From Larus michahellis (Eukaryota; Chordata; Aves; Charadriiformes; Laridae), in NCBI RefSeq assembly GCF_964199755.1, contig NC_133898.1:127842224-127906223 (forward strand): DNA of 64,000 bases. Direction: 5' to 3'. This document shows positions 13,101 through 26,310 of the stretch, one piece after another (positions within the stretch are counted from its first letter, which is position 1; the number at the start of each line of letters is the position of its first letter). The notes under the pieces were generated by a model, which made no database searches, was not told the origin of the DNA, and worked only from the letters and a program-made list of their open reading frames with translations. The position numbers and the translations under genes were made by a program.

Positions 13101-16100
13101 ACACCACCCCCGGAGCAGCGTTAAATTGCAGCAGGACCAGGTCCCCCCAGGGTATTTGAGATATTTTGGCAACTCGAGATGCTAAACAGCACTCACGTCC
13201 AGGGCATACTCCTGCACCACTGCATGCAGGATGATGGCGATGAAGATGTAGAAGAGGATGGTGACCAGATCTTTCAGCCCGTAGTGATACTGGACCAGCT
13301 CCCCGTCTGCAAAGAGACCAAACGGTGGGTCAAATCCCCGTGACCCAAACAATTTCCAGTCAAGGGCTTAAGGGTTAATGGAAGTTCAGCGGGGGCTATT
13401 CCCAACATGCAGCTTGGATGGGGCCACCAGAGACGTAGAGGGAGAAACAGATCGTGACTGTGCCAGTGGCTGCAGGGCTGGGAAAGAGGTCTCCATCCTG
13501 GGTCAGATAATTGGCAGAGGGTGGATGGTTCCGCCTCTAATAGTTACACACCTCAAGGGAGGTGACAATCAGGACGCTTCAAGCTTCTCCTGCCAGACGT
13601 GAGGGGCTGGGGACAGCCTGGCTGCGGAGATGGGAATTTATCAGGGACAAAGATACGGAGGCAGCGCTGAAGCAAGTGATGGGCAGGAAGAGCTTGCTGT
13701 CACCTTCGGGGACACCCTGCTGTGACCACTAGGGCTTGGGATGGGATTTCCATCGCCCTCAGATATCATCCAACACCCTTCTCTCCCACTCAGCCCCGAG
13801 AGCTGCCGGAGCAGGATTCAGCTGCCTAAATGCGGATGCCTTGTGCTATTAAGAGATCCGAGACAGCAGCACGGGGCTGGCGGATGAGAAATAGGACCCA
13901 TGGGAGGTCCTACTCTTTCAGAGCAACAGGAGACCCAACAGCACCCAAAATACCCCAGACATCTGCATTTAGGCAACTCTTTGCAGCCCCGCAGTTTACG
14001 GGGAAGAAGCAGAGTCGGGAGAGCTGCTGCCCTTGTGGCACACTGCAGAAAGCATCGTGACGCGAAGCTCAGCCCACCCCCCAGCTGCTGCTCTCCTTTA
14101 CCCTCATCCCGGCCATCCCCTCCTAATATCAATGCTGGGAAGTGACTGGTCTGTCACCGACCCCGTTTACCCTCTAAGATTCGAGAGGCACGAATGAGGT
14201 TTGAATAGGATTTATGGAAACACCTGGCATAAGGATGTGAAAACGCTTGGTCCTTAGGAGCCCCTCGGCTGGGCGCTGTGAAAACCCAGAGGTAAAAACG
14301 TTGCCTGTATCACAGAGCTCATAACCCCTGTATAAAAGAATTACAAGGCTAAAGGAAATAACACCATGCTGTGTGCGGCTGCCCTGCCTCCTCTCCTCTC
14401 TCTAGGGCATTTCAGAAGCTGCTCTAGCAGGAGCTGTGCGTGCGCTGAGCACGGGAGACGAGAGCGAGATCTGCCGACTGCCAGGCAATGGCATCCTTGT
14501 TGCGAGGGATGTGAAACAAGCCTTTTTTCAGGTGAGCTTTTTCAGGAAAAAATTCAGGTGAGCGATAACCCTTCCCACGAGCAAGCTCGCTGCACCAAGG
14601 TCTCTCTCCCCACGGCCTCAGTTAGCTCATGCCCTGTATCGATATCCCAATACCTGACCCTGGTGAGGCGGTTATGAGCCCCCCCCCCCCAGAGATGTGT
14701 GGTAGCAGGAAAGAATAAATCACTTAACACAAAAGCAGCGGAAGCTGTCTGGACTGTGCCATAGGGCAGCGTGGACCACAATTTAATCTGGGTGATTTCT
14801 TCAACCATGACATTGATAAGGGCGGACCTTTTATCTTCCTCCTAGGATGTCTGCCTCATCCTAGTTTCACTAATCCCGACAACCCCGGCTCTTCCCTTGG
14901 ATGATTACTCAAACAATTCTAATTAACTGCAGTTTTCTGCCACCAAGCCAAGCTCCGTTCCCTGGGCGTTTGGCTCATCCTCAGCCCAGGGCTTTATCCA
15001 AACCACCTCCTGCTGCCCTCACACCGGTGCTCAGATCGCCGCCAGCCCCGCACGGGCTCTCAGCCAGGAAGGTGACAACTAGCAGCCAAAATACAAACAG
15101 GGACCGAGCCTCCAGCTGCCTCCTGGCTGGGAGCTGAGGAACATCTCCTGGTCCACGGGGCTCGGACCTACGCCAGCTCAGAGCCTCCTTGAATTACTCC
15201 CCATGGGTGCCAGGACCATAAACTGCCCGGTGCAGGGATGCTGTCGCACCATGTGCATCTCTGCACCCTCACCTTGCCCCATCCCAATAAATAATGCGAG
15301 ACGGGAATTATCTGCGCAGCCCCTGCTGCTCAGCAAAGAGCTAAATCCCTCCTGCTCCTGGGCAGGGCACAGAGCTGCTCTGGGCACGCAATCAGGCAAT
15401 TTGATCTTGCCTGACCAGCCTTGGAGGTGGATCCTCACCCTGCAGAGCACACAAAGCAGCCTGACCACGGCAGGAACAGGAGAGGAAGCCCTAAAACCTC
15501 TGGAAAGCATTTCTTCCCAACCCCAGCCAGCGGCAAGAGGGCTGGCAGACAGGATCAGTGTGCTCTGAGCCACCCAAACTTTGTTTTTTCCCCCACGTTT
15601 CTTATTTTTCAAGTCTCCTTTAGTACCAGACCAGGGCCTGTACAGTGTGCGTCAGCAGAGGGCGAGTCCAGGCCAGCTGGCAGCGAGGGTTTGGGGCAGA
15701 CCACGACTCGACCCTCCCTTTGGGGTGCCCACAGCAGAAACATCTCTTACCTGCTGTAGGGACGCTGACGTTATACTGAGGTAAGATAAACAGGAAGGCA
15801 GTCTTGGCTGTAACCTGTCAAAGAGACACAGGGGGGGGGAAAAAAAAGCAAATCAGTTGTTGAATCTATTCCTGTGGCACCATTAACTCCCCTTTCCTAC
15901 AGCACTGGGAAAGGCAAATCGTCCAGGGAGATGTGCAGGCACCAGCTTCACTGGCAGAAAAGCCTTTCAGCAAGGAGATTGCTAGGGAAGAGGTTTGTCA
16001 ACAGGGACTTGGGATTTGGGAAGGGGAAAGGGGTGGACAAAAGAGGGAGAAACCTGAAAAAGGAATGCAGCTGCAAAAGCCACCAGCCAGCCTGACGGGG

Positions 16101-19100
16101 GAAGCTCCCCGCTTCCCCTCCAGGATGAGCATCCCTCCAGTAGCATGGGCCACCGTCACCTGCGACTGGCTGCTCAAGGGACCCCAGGAGCCTGACCCAG
16201 TGGGCTGTTAACTAAAATCATCCCTCATTCCCATCCGCTCCAGGCAGCCACACAGGGAGCCTGGCCGAGGTAGGGATGGCAGCACCCAGCATCCGAGCAA
16301 GCTCAGAGGCTGCAAAGCACCCAGGGCTCCGCATGGATTTAACCCCTGCATCTTTGTGGAGACTTTTCTAGTAACATCAGCCATGGGACCAGTGAGGCTG
16401 GACCCCTTTAGAGACCACTCAGGTGCTCAGGAGGGTCCCACGGGGCAGGCGAAAAGCAGCTTTGGCAAAAGTGCTGAACCTTATGCTGGCCACACAAGAG
16501 ATCCCAGATGCATGTCCAGCATCGCAGGCTGGTCCATAAAGTGAAAAAAAAAAAAAAGCCTGGGATGAGACACCAGCCCCCCTCCAAATCAGGGCTGTGC
16601 TGCTCGCCCTTCATTTATTGCTTTGAAGTCAAGGGGACGATCCTCCCCAGCAGTGAAGCAGGAGGCTTTGTGGGGATGGGGCAGAGCATCCCATCCCATC
16701 CCATCCCATCCCATCCCATCCCATCCCATCCCATCCCATCCCATCCCATCCCAGTGCGTCTGCAGGACGCCTCAAAGCAGCATCTCTGAGACCAACGCAC
16801 CCTCGAGCTGGGGCCACAGATGCCTGACACCAAAAATGCCTTCATCCCATCCAACCCCACACCAGCAGCAGGTCACCAGAGACTTTTACCTTTCCGATGG
16901 CTCCTCAGCCACCCTTCCAAATGCTTTGCAAGTGCCCAGCCTCATACGCAACCAGACCCAAAAAAATCCCGTGCCCGTCCAACACCGATGAAGATGAGCC
17001 GTGTTTCACACAGACATAGCTGCAACCGTTTCAGAGCTGCAGGCTATTAAAAACCCGTCTGGAAATATTGCTTCACGTCTTGTGGGATGTAGCTGTGGGG
17101 GGGATGGATGCACGGGGGCTTTGCCAAGCGTTCCCATCCCGCCCCCACGAGCATTGAGCAACCGGCCAGCGGCTCCGCTCTGCCGGCGCAGGCAGCGCTG
17201 CCCATCCTCCTGCAGCCTCGGCTGAGGGAAAGTAAACTCCACGGCGTGTTTTCATGATGTTTGGGGATTATCTTTTTTTTTTTCCCCCCACACTTAAAAA
17301 AAAGGAATCCCACATGTTGTGCTCTGCTTGTGGAGGAGTAGAGGCGAGAAGCACTATGCCGAGAGAGACCACGGGCAGAGTTTGGGGTGGTAATGGAAAA
17401 AGCGCGTCGCCTGGCCTCATGCTGGCTTAAGGAGACACTTCTGGCTCTTGGAAACCTTGCTGGCTAGGAAAGCAAAGTTGCTTCATCCCAGAGCGGTACG
17501 GCACAACCAGGACCTGGACTTTATATCCAAACCTCATCACAAGCTGGCGCAGGGCATGAAACAAATGCACGCACCCAGTGGGGGCCGTGATGCTGCAGGG
17601 ATGGGTGGCCGTGCCATGGATGTGCTGATGGCAGCAAGCCCTGAAGGTTTTACATCCTACCCGAGTACCCGGCTGATATCCAGAGGTGTAAACAGCTGGA
17701 AACAAGGCATCACCTCCAGATGAAGTCTCTTAACCTGATGGAGGGGCCATAAGCCAAACTTGTGGGTCTGAGAAAACCTGGAGCATCTCCAGGCTGGGGA
17801 GCAACGCCCACACGGTGCTCAGCCCCAACGTGGTTTGCAAGGACGCTCCTAATCTTCTTTTCTAGAGGGCCTGGTAGGAAACCTAGAGGTTTCCTCCATC
17901 CACTCAAGGATCAATCAATGCTTTGTCCCATCTCCACACTTGTCTTTGCTTCCCGTGGGCCAGAGGACCACCAACAGCTTCAGGGGCCACCTCTGCGCTC
18001 GTTCACCCCTCCACCTTTCACTACAGAGAGGTAGCGGGTTGTTTGCTAAAGCCTGCATAAAATGTTTTACATCCTAAGATAAATGTAACCTCCTGGGTGT
18101 AGGCATGCTCCAGACAGACTGACTTCCAAAGACAAACTGCCTCTCTTCTCCACCTGATGGATGGGGAGGCCCAGGCACGCACCTGCCGCCACTCACTGAA
18201 GGCTACGACAGCAGCTCCGGGGGCCAAATTTGAACCTCCGGGCACCCGACCTCCCTGTCCACCTCTGGACATCTCACAGACCTTATGTGGAGGGAAGGTC
18301 TCCTCTTGGGCATCAAAGGCATTCCTTTCTCCTGCAAGCGGTCGGGAAGTGTTCACACTCACCACAGAAACGCCTGAACACATGCAGCATTTCACCCTTC
18401 GCCCTGGCGCAGACCCCAGACACGCTCTCCTGTGGGCACCAGCAGGACTTTAATGGCCAAGGCAGCATTTTCAGAGGTGGGTCCCTGGCCTTTCCAAGGG
18501 CTCAAAAGACTGGTCGCATCTCATTTTGTGAGCACTTGCGCCTCCGTGCTTTCCTTGCTGCAGTTCCACAAGAAACCCAGAACAACGCACTTATCATCCA
18601 GCTTAGCTCTGTCCTCTGGGACTCACCACCTGAGAAAGCCACCAGGGTCCTGATCGCATCGCGCACCCTTGGCTGGGTCACCTCCATCTCCTTGCCACCA
18701 CTGCGAGGACATCTCAGTACAGATAGAAAAAGAGCTGTGGTTTCCAGCAGCCGAGGCAGATGGAGCATGAAATACATGGGACGAACCACCTTGAGCAGGA
18801 CACTGGTGTTATCCCTCCAGCCTTGAAGGTGAAGGACACCCTGAACGTCTATGGAGGGACCTGCGTCTTTTTGCCATTGCGCACAACACGCTCCTTACTG
18901 GCAGGCATGGAGGGATAGGTGACTTGACCGAGGTTGTAACTGAGCTCCATCAAGTGAGCACCAGGCTCCAAAATCCCACACTGTAGCCATAAAGCTCCCA
19001 CAGCATGTCCTCCACCACATCAACTGGGATCACCCATGGTGCACCCACTGCTACACAGCCCTGCGTAGCACAGAGAGACAGAAACTCCACCGAGCAGCTT

Positions 19101-22100
19101 AAGCCTCCAAGAAAATGGGGAACACTTGAACCACGACCTCCAGCAAGGCCACCTCCAGCTCCCCTGCAAGGCAGAAACCAGGTTTCCCCCGCTCGGGAAG
19201 GAGCGACGAGCACCAGCGATGGCAAAGCTTTAGAGCTCACATCGAGCATTTCGCAGGCAGCCAGAGAAAGGAGAAGTTTATAACGGGAAGAGCAACGTGA
19301 GCGTTATTCAGAGGCACAAGATGCTCGCTCTCTGTTTGCTCTGAGACAAGATGTTGGTACGGGAAAGGAAGCACGAGGCACCCTCCTGTCTCGAGTAGAG
19401 CCGGAGCTGCCACAAAACTGCCGCAGGTAGGGGCGGAATTGGGCCTCTCCAAGTATTATTATATTTTTTTGGTTATGCTGTGAGGCCAGCTCCTCAACCT
19501 GCTTCTTTGCTTTTCCCTTCTTATCTCCAGCCAGCCAGCAGCCCAAATCCTACAGAGCATCACCGTGACTCGGGGAGGGATTTTTATAGGGTGGGAGAGG
19601 GATTTGTATCCATGGGACCATATAGGAAAGGCTGTGTTTTCCTCATTCGCTCCCTGCCCTGCATTAAGGGCACCTCTGTGCAACCCGCCGCTGCCCCAGG
19701 GGGTGATGGGGATGCTCCTCATCCAGGCCTCATCCTGCCTGGCATGACAGATGTGCCTGAACCAGCTAAATTTGGGAAGCAGTTCTCCTGAGGGCTCCCT
19801 ACAGCCACGCAGAGGGAACAGCATCTTCAGCAGCGAATGGGTTTCTGGTGATTTATGACATTAACCTGAGGACCAAAGGGCAGCCGGACGGCGAAGAGGC
19901 AAAACCCGACGCATCCATCAGGACCACGGTTTCCCGCGATGCTCAGAGCAGCCGGGACAGGGTTCGGGCTGTGTCTCATGGAGCAACGCCAAATCAGCGC
20001 ATCCCCCTCGCAGCCCTCGATGACGGGACGACGGAGAAAGCCCAAACAATCCCACCAAGCTAATGCACCTGTTCCCCGATAACGCAGCGCCTGGAAAAAT
20101 CCACACACCCCCGCTAGCCCGGAGTTTGCTGCCTAATACAAAGCAGCAAAGCTCCCCCCACCCTTTTTAGAAGACGCTGGGTTTTTTTCCCCACCACGAA
20201 ACACTCTTAAGAGTCCGAACCAAAAATCCCAGTCACGCTTTCGCAGGCACGTGAGTGGCTTTTAGTAAATTCATCATCCGAGCACGGGCATCCCGACAGC
20301 TTAGCACCTCTCCCAAAATCCACCCGCTGCCACACTCAATCCCTGACATTTTCCGGAGCGACGGGTAATTTTTGAGCATCCTTCGCTGAGAGGTACCAGG
20401 TCACCTCTCCGAACAAAAGCCTCAGCTGGGTGGGATTTGCGGGGTCTGGTGCCGTCTTCACCCGAACCGGGATCCCCCAGACACGGCGTCATCCCCACGG
20501 TCCTGCCTGGGTTAAAACAGCTTCGGAGGAAGGAAACGGCTCCAAATCTCTGGCGGGGGAGGCTGGGGGAGTTTCTGCAGGCTGAGCTGGGAAAATATTT
20601 CCAGGGCTTGAAAAACAACTCGAACTAATTAAAGATAAAATGCTGTCCGAAGGCTTTTCTCACAACTTTGGGGTTGTTTTTTTTCCTCCCCTGGCAGCCC
20701 GAGTGCTTATTGAAAGAAAAACTTGTTGATCCACGGTATGGATTGACACAAGCCCTATATGTAAACTCAAGAACAAACTTTGGACCAAAGCCTTTAAAAG
20801 TAAACAACCAGCTTCGACAAAAAAACCTTCCCGAGGGCGGCACAGCCCCCCTGCTCCCACAGACACGCTGGTCCCCCAGCACGACACCACTATCATTGCC
20901 TTGTTTATTCCCTTTTTTACAAAACAGACCTAAATTTTACTCCCCGCCCCCCCCCACCCTCCCCCCCCAACTATTCAGCCTTTACGCCGCCCGCGTGCCT
21001 CAGTTCCCACATCTGGCAGAGACCGGGAGAGGCAGAAACACGGTTTGTTTTCCTTCGTTAACGACGGGAAGGCCTTAATTTTTGCAGAGTACTACGGAGG
21101 GGACCGGGGAGGGGAAAGTATATTTAGCAGGAAGCCTGGAAATAGCAGCTCATTCGTCAGCTGCCTTCGTTTGACGGTGTCACAACCCGGTGTTTGGGAG
21201 ACCGTGACTCACTGCCGTGGCTCTGCACACAGGGGGAAGCCCGGCAAGGGCATGGCATCTCTTATAACATAACGTTTTATAAATTTTATTACCGTCACCC
21301 CATGTATAAGCATCGGGACCTGTCCCTCTGCTTTGTCCCTGAGCTCATGGCAGCCACTTTGGGGCATAAAGGAGAAATAAGATTAAGCCTGTTTCCCCCA
21401 TCTTAAAGAGATGATGACAGCAGCCACCGCCTAATATAGAAATCCCCCAAACCAGCAAGGTTTGCCCCAAACTCAACCCCCATGGAGGCTGATGGACCCC
21501 ACACCGTCCCAGACGGGACACAGGTCACCAGGCAGCTGCAGGTTAAACCCAGCCTGGCCTTGGCTTCATTTTTCTGCAAAGCAGGGTGGAAAGAGATATG
21601 CAAAGCAATTTCTGCCCGAGGATGGAGAGCACCTGTTTCGCGTTGCTATACCCGGTCACTTAAAATGGGTTTTAACCAAAAAAAAAAAAAAAAAAAAAAA
21701 GAGGGGGGAGGGATTTTTCTTTCCGGGCTCCAGCTCGCTTGTGGATGAAGCAGCTGCACACACGCGGCAAAATCCCTGCCTGGCCACCACGCAAACTTGC
21801 ACCGGGAGTGTTTTTACACCCTGAAGGCTTAGGGCTGGCTGGCAAGGCAGAAAACCCTGCGGCGCCCAGCTCAGGACAGCTGTTTTTGGGGGGGGACCTC
21901 CTCCAAACCCTGGGCTTCCCTCCCTGACCAATGCTATTATCACCTTAAAAAGTCCACAAGACTCGAATCATCAAGTCCAACACGCCCGTGCCACTGGCGA
22001 GCAGCACACCTGGATACCCACCCACATCTGCACACACCTACTGCGCACATCTGGATGTCTGCCCATATCTGCACCCACCTACCACGCACATCCAGAGACC

Positions 22101-22999
22101 CACCCACATCTGCACACACCTACTGCGCACATCTGGATGCCCATTCACATCTGCATCTCCCAAATCCCCTTTCTGGAGCCGAGACGGTGCTAGCGGCGCA
22201 GCCGGGCATCAAGCAAGACGCAAACGCTATCTCCATCATGACTGATACCCGCTCCCCGCTGCGGACAAAATACCGGGCTGGCAGAACCCATTGATCCATT
22301 TGGATGGGGAAGAGGTTGCGCATCCAAAAGGATGCTCAAGGCGTATCTCGCGCCGCACTTTGGGATGGGGAGACCCCCAGCAGCCCTCAAGTATCACCAG
22401 GAGCACAGTACCGGAGCAAGCAAGCACTCAACTCCCGGGGGCCGCTTGGGAAAAGGTTAAAAATCCCGGCTGTGCTCCCCCAAAGAAACCTCCCCTGCAG
22501 GAAACGGCCTATTGTGAGCAGGATTCGGCTGTTTCCGCTGAGCCTGAGCTCGGCCGTGGCCACTGGCATCGGGGAAGGTGGGAGCCCAGCAGTGAGCGGG
22601 GTGGGAAACAGGGTGGTGAGGAGGAGGAGGAGAAGGGATGATGACATGTCCTGCCCACCATCAGCGCTGAAAAGGCGTCAAAAGGCAGAAATATCTTGAG
22701 CTGCCACCAAAATTCCCTGTAGAGGTGGTGCAAATGGGCAGGGATGGTTTGAAGAGCTGGAGAAGAGCAGAGCCTGTTTTCTCCATCAGGGGAAAAGCAC
22801 CACAGGGACCAAAAGAGTTGTCCCAAACCTCATGCCGAGGGGAAGATGAGGGCAGATGCTACAGATGGATGGCGCAGAGGGAGAAGCGCCGAAAGCCACC
22901 CCGGTACGAAAAGCATCGTGTCCCTGAGGTCTGCCGGGAGAGCGGTGGCACCAGCAGGAAAGTGCTGCCTCTCAATCAGGGGAGATTTAATTAAAAGCC

Positions 23000-23041
<42 letters not shown>

Positions 23042-24905
23042 CAAAAGCCACAAAAGTCTCCCTGCCACCACCTCCACGGGGAGGATTTCACCCCATCGCA
23101 TTTCAAAACCGCCCTCGGAGCATCGTGTCAACCGAAAGCCCTCGCACCAGCGAGTCCAGGTACCACCTCTCCGGGACGGGATTCCCGACACACAACCGCG
23201 GGCGCCAGCACCCCGAAAAGGACAGCTGTAGGGAGAAACCCTGACAGAGATGCAACCTCAGTGACTTTTTGGGTGTTTTTTTTTTTTGTTGTTTTTAAAG
23301 AACAACTACGAAACTTGCAGCCCAACTTCGCAGCATTTGCATGCGGTTCTGGAATCCAGCTGGCTCTCTCGGGTGAGTTTTGAAAACTCCCCGATCCTTA
23401 AACAAACATATATATATATATATATGGGCACAAACACATCGAAAGGTTTTGTGCACTAGAAGCGACTCGCTCATTCAATCCGAAAAAAGAAAAAAAAAAA
23501 GAAAAAAGGGGAGAGGGGAGAAAAGAAAAAAGAAGGGGGCTGTCACCGGGAGGGTATTAAGGAAATGGATTTCCTCCTCTTGCGATTTGCTACAGAAGGA
23601 GCCTTTCCTCCTCCGCCAGGCCCCCCGGCCACCCCTTTCCCATCCGGATTTGCTTTGAAACGTGGCACTTGCGCCGAAGGGGAGGGTTTGCGCGGGGGAA
23701 GCAGGGAGCGGGGGGTCCGATCCGGCTGAGCCGATGACCACGGCTCGTCGTCGTAGCCGCCCGAGGTGCTTCGGCGTAGGGTGCCGGGAGCCGAGCGAAG
23801 CTGCAGGGTGGTGGTGGCCTCCGAGCCCTTCCCCGTCTCCTCCCCGAAAGAGGAGAGGAGGAAAAAGAAAAAAAAGGCAAGCTGGGAGGGAAAGGAGAGG
23901 GAGCAGGGAGAAAGCGGCATTCCCGGCATGGCTTTGCACGGCGGTGGGGCGGCAGCGGCCTTCCCGGGGGGGCTCCAGCCATCCGGGCTGGGCAAAGGTT
24001 TCCCATGGAGGAGCCGGGATGCCTTCTCATGGCCCGGGATGGCCGAGATGGGGAAAAGCTGGGGAGACGCTGGCATCCGCAGGAGGCCCAGAAGCCTCCG
24101 GTGTTTGTCCCACGGCGTGGGGGTCAGCAGACTGCAGAGAAAACACCTGGAAAAGGGCTAACGTTGAATTAAAAAAAAAAAAGGCAAAAAAATACTACCC
24201 CCATTTCCAGTTGTTGGAAATATCAGCGAGGGTTTGACTACTCCCTTTCCCGGCACCCCTCCGTGCAGGGGAAGCTGTGCGGGACAGGGATCGTCCCCAG
24301 CAGCGGTGGTGGGATTGCGGGAGATGGGGGTTCAACCCCCCCCGTGCTCCCCCTTCCGCAGCCGGGGACCCCCGGACAGGGCTGGGGGTGGCAGAGGGAT
24401 GCGCCACCCCCAAACCCAGCACAGGGCTGGGTCCCCACTGAGATTTTGGCGGGGGGCGGGGGGGAGAAGAGAGACGGGGAATGAATGGGGCGGCACTTGG
24501 CACCCCCAGGGACGGGGACGGGGCGGGGGGGTGTCCCGCACCCCCAGCGGGATGGGGTCACCTCGCCGGGGCGCAGCACCCCGGGGCATGGCGGGGGGAA
24601 AGGAGGGTGGGGAAGCGAAGGGATGCCCCGTCCGCGTCGGGGGTGCACAGGGGTGGGGGGGACACACAGAGAGCCGGTCCCGGGTGAGGGGAGGGGGGGG
24701 GGGGGGGGGGGGGGGGGGGCGTCCTCCGGTGGGATGGCGGAAGAGGGCGGGGGGGGGGGGAGGGGGTGGGGAGGGAATGTCTCACCTCGAACATGAGGGC
24801 GATGAGGACGCCGAGCACCAGGCAGAAGCCGATGTCGGCGTGGTTGTGGATGAGGAACTCCTGGCTGAAGAGCGGGTGGCTCTTGGCCCGCCGGCGGAAG
24901 GCCAT
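7104..24905 (-). CDS. TRAM2: TRAM2, translocating chain-associated membrane protein 2 (11 coding exons, 375 aa)
   Basis: Multi-pass ER protein of the TRAM/LAG1/CLN8 family, which helps nascent chains pass through or enter the ER membrane; TRAM2 is linked to collagen synthesis and SERCA2b. Coding exons, 5' to 3': 24905-24786, 15814-15751, 13306-13197, 12933-12817, 11127-11069, 10487-10403, 10264-10194, 9087-8983, 8847-8689, 7722-7559, 7177-7104. All junctions are GT-AG and in phase; 1,128 bases including TAG. The protein starts [20 protein letters not shown] and ends [11 protein letters not shown]. Hydrophobic segments lie near residues 23-39, 73-92, 118-137, 158-178, 197-220, 246-275 and 298-312. 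The sequon N55-V-S is in the first lumenal loop, as in TRAM1. The best alternative, TRAM1, fits less well: exons 4 to 6 follow TRAM2 closely. Length matches human TRAM2 (370 aa). Intron 1 is 9 kb; introns 7 and 10 contain CR1. No coding damage was seen. Confidence 0.97.
7281..7407 (+). repeat. CR1 LINE 3' end in TRAM2 intron 10
   Basis: 5'-truncated CR1 fragment, plus orientation. It has the conserved CR1 3' region (lead CAAGGCCAGGTTGGACGGGA, then the GGTTGGAACTAGATGATCTT block) and ends with the typical ATTCTATGA-type octamer repeats. Confidence 0.9.
9263..10061 (-). repeat. CR1-tailed repeat, copy 1, in TRAM2 intron 7
   Basis: The left end (9263 to about 9760) is a minus-oriented CR1 3' region, opening with the inverted octamers TCATAGAATCACAGAATGG. 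The right part, about 9,765-10,061, does not match the usual CR1 interior. The whole unit recurs at 31091-31881. The core at 9525-10030 matches 31345-31850 with no indel and about 8 differences. Confidence 0.85.
16688..16754. repeat. (CCCAT)n pentamer microsatellite
   Basis: About 13 perfect CCCAT/ATCCC units in TRAM2 intron 1. The same pentamer forms a second, less regular array at 26,455-26,661, upstream of the same gene. Confidence 0.95.
22010..22165. repeat. Degenerate copies of the TRAM2-upstream minisatellite inside intron 1
   Basis: Three to four units built on CCCACATCTGCACACACCTA and CACATCTGGATGCCC. This is clearly the same unit as the large array at 25.24-26.31 kb on the other side of TRAM2 exon 1. 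The two blocks bracket the first exon and promoter. Confidence 0.8.
23003..23038. repeat. Poly(A) run of 36 bases
   Basis: An uninterrupted 36-A homopolymer on the plus strand within TRAM2 intron 1. No retroposon body was recognised next to it. Length in the assembly should be treated as approximate. Confidence 0.9.
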
Positions 24906-25250
24906 GGCCGCTCCGGGAGGGCAGCGGGAGCCGCCGCCGCTGCCGCCGCTCCGCCGTTCCGCCGCCGCAAAAACTTCCCCGGGCCCCCGCGCAACTTCAC
25001 GGAGCTCCGCCGCGGCCCCGCGCAGGCGCCGCCTGACCCCTCCCCGCCGCCCGCCCCGGCCCCCGCCTCCCCCGGCCGCCCACGGTTTCCCCCCCCCACA
25101 ACCCCGGCCCCGCGGCCGCGGCCGCTGCCCCCACAGCTCTGCACCGTCCTGCCCTCCGCCGGGGTGGACGGGGGGGGGCAACCCCCGGCCTCGGCACCCG
25201 CAGCCCGTGTGCGTCCAGACAACACCCCCCCCCCCGCCAAACCATGCTTG
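24500..25250 (-). promoter_or_regulatory. CpG-island promoter region of TRAM2
   Basis: The stretch around TRAM2 exon 1 is extremely G+C rich and dense in CpG, especially 24,880-25,150 just upstream of the ATG (24905-24903). No TATA box was seen at a suitable distance, as usual for a housekeeping CpG-island promoter. The transcription start cannot be fixed from sequence. The island is bounded on the upstream side by the minisatellite. Confidence 0.75.
24693..24719 (+). repeat. Poly(G) run of 27 bases next to the TRAM2 exon 1 donor
   Basis: A 27-G homopolymer on the plus strand, followed by further long G runs near 24,748-24,770. It starts about 65 bases inside intron 1 from the donor at 24785-24784. 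On the transcript it is a C run. Such tracts form quadruplex structures on the G strand and are error-prone in assemblies. Confidence 0.9.
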
Positions 25251-26310
25251 TGCCCCACCTTACTGTGCACATCTGGGCACCCACTCACATCTTCACCCCC
25301 CTACCGTGCGTGTCCAGGCACCCACCCATGTCTACACCCAGCTGAAGTGCGTGTCTGGACGCCCACCCCCATCTGCACCCACCTACTGTGCGCCCCTGGA
25401 TGCCCACCTGCATCTGCACCCCACCTACTGTGCACGTCTGGATGCTCACCCACATCTACACCCACCTACCATGCACCTCTGGATGCCCACCTGCACCTGC
25501 ACCCCACCTACTGTGCACGTCTGGACGCCCACCCACATCTACACCCACCTACCATGCACCTCTGGATGCCCACCTGCACCTGCACCCCACCTACTGTGCA
25601 CGTCTGGACGCCCACCCACATCTACACCCACCTACCATGCACATCTGGATGCCCACCTGCACCTGCACCCCACCTACTGTGCATGTCTGGACGCCCACCC
25701 ACATCTACACCCACCTACCATGCACCTCTGGATGCCCACCTGCACCTGCACCCCACCTACTGTGCACGTCTGGACGCCCACCCACATCTACACCCACCTA
25801 CCATGCACATCTGGATGCCCACCTGCACCTGCACCCCACCTACTGTGCATGTCTGGACGCCCACCCACATCTACACCCACCTACCATGCACCTCTGGATG
25901 CCCACCTGCACCTGCACCCCACCTACTGTGCACGTCTGGACGCCCACCCACATCTACACCCACCTACCATGCACATCTGGATGCCCACCTGCACCTGCAC
26001 CCCACCTACTGTGCACGTCTGGATGCTCACCCACATCTACACCCACCTACCATGCACATCTGGATGCCCACCTGCACCTGCACCCCACCTACTGTGCACG
26101 TCTGGATGCTCACCCACATCTACACCCACCTACGTGCACATCTAGATGCTTACCTGTATCTGCACCCACCTACCATGCACATCTGGACACCCACCCACAT
26201 CTGTGCCCAACTACTGTGCACATCTGGATGACCGCCCGCATCTGCACCCACATACCATGCACATCTGGGCACCCACACACACCTGCACCCACCTCTCCAC
26301 GCCATGACTG
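25244..26310. repeat. Minisatellite, about 41-bp unit in an 83-bp higher-order dimer
   Basis: About 25 monomers in 1.07 kb. One monomer type carries CCTACTGTGCACGTCTGGA, the other CCTACCATGCACCTCTGGA. They alternate to form a dimer counted as 83 bases, repeated about 12 times and more diverged at both ends. As the units lack stops in several frames, long frames run through the array, but they are not genes. It lies directly upstream of the TRAM2 CpG island. Confidence 0.95.

Larger units (their letters stand above)
15815..24785 (-). other. TRAM2 intron 1
   Basis: A 9 kb intron. Besides the simple repeats listed separately it has poly(A) runs at about 21,680-21,701 and 23,003-23,038 and an (AT)n run at about 23,408-23,424. 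A few degenerate copies of the minisatellite that lies upstream of the gene sit at about 22,010-22,165. No further exon was recognised. Many open frames exist, as expected of GC-rich sequence. Confidence 0.7.

Noticed and set aside
18230-18826. Plus-strand open frame of 198 codons in TRAM2 intron 1
   Set aside because: No domain, no family resemblance and no supporting splice sites. Length is within expectation for a GC-rich intron.
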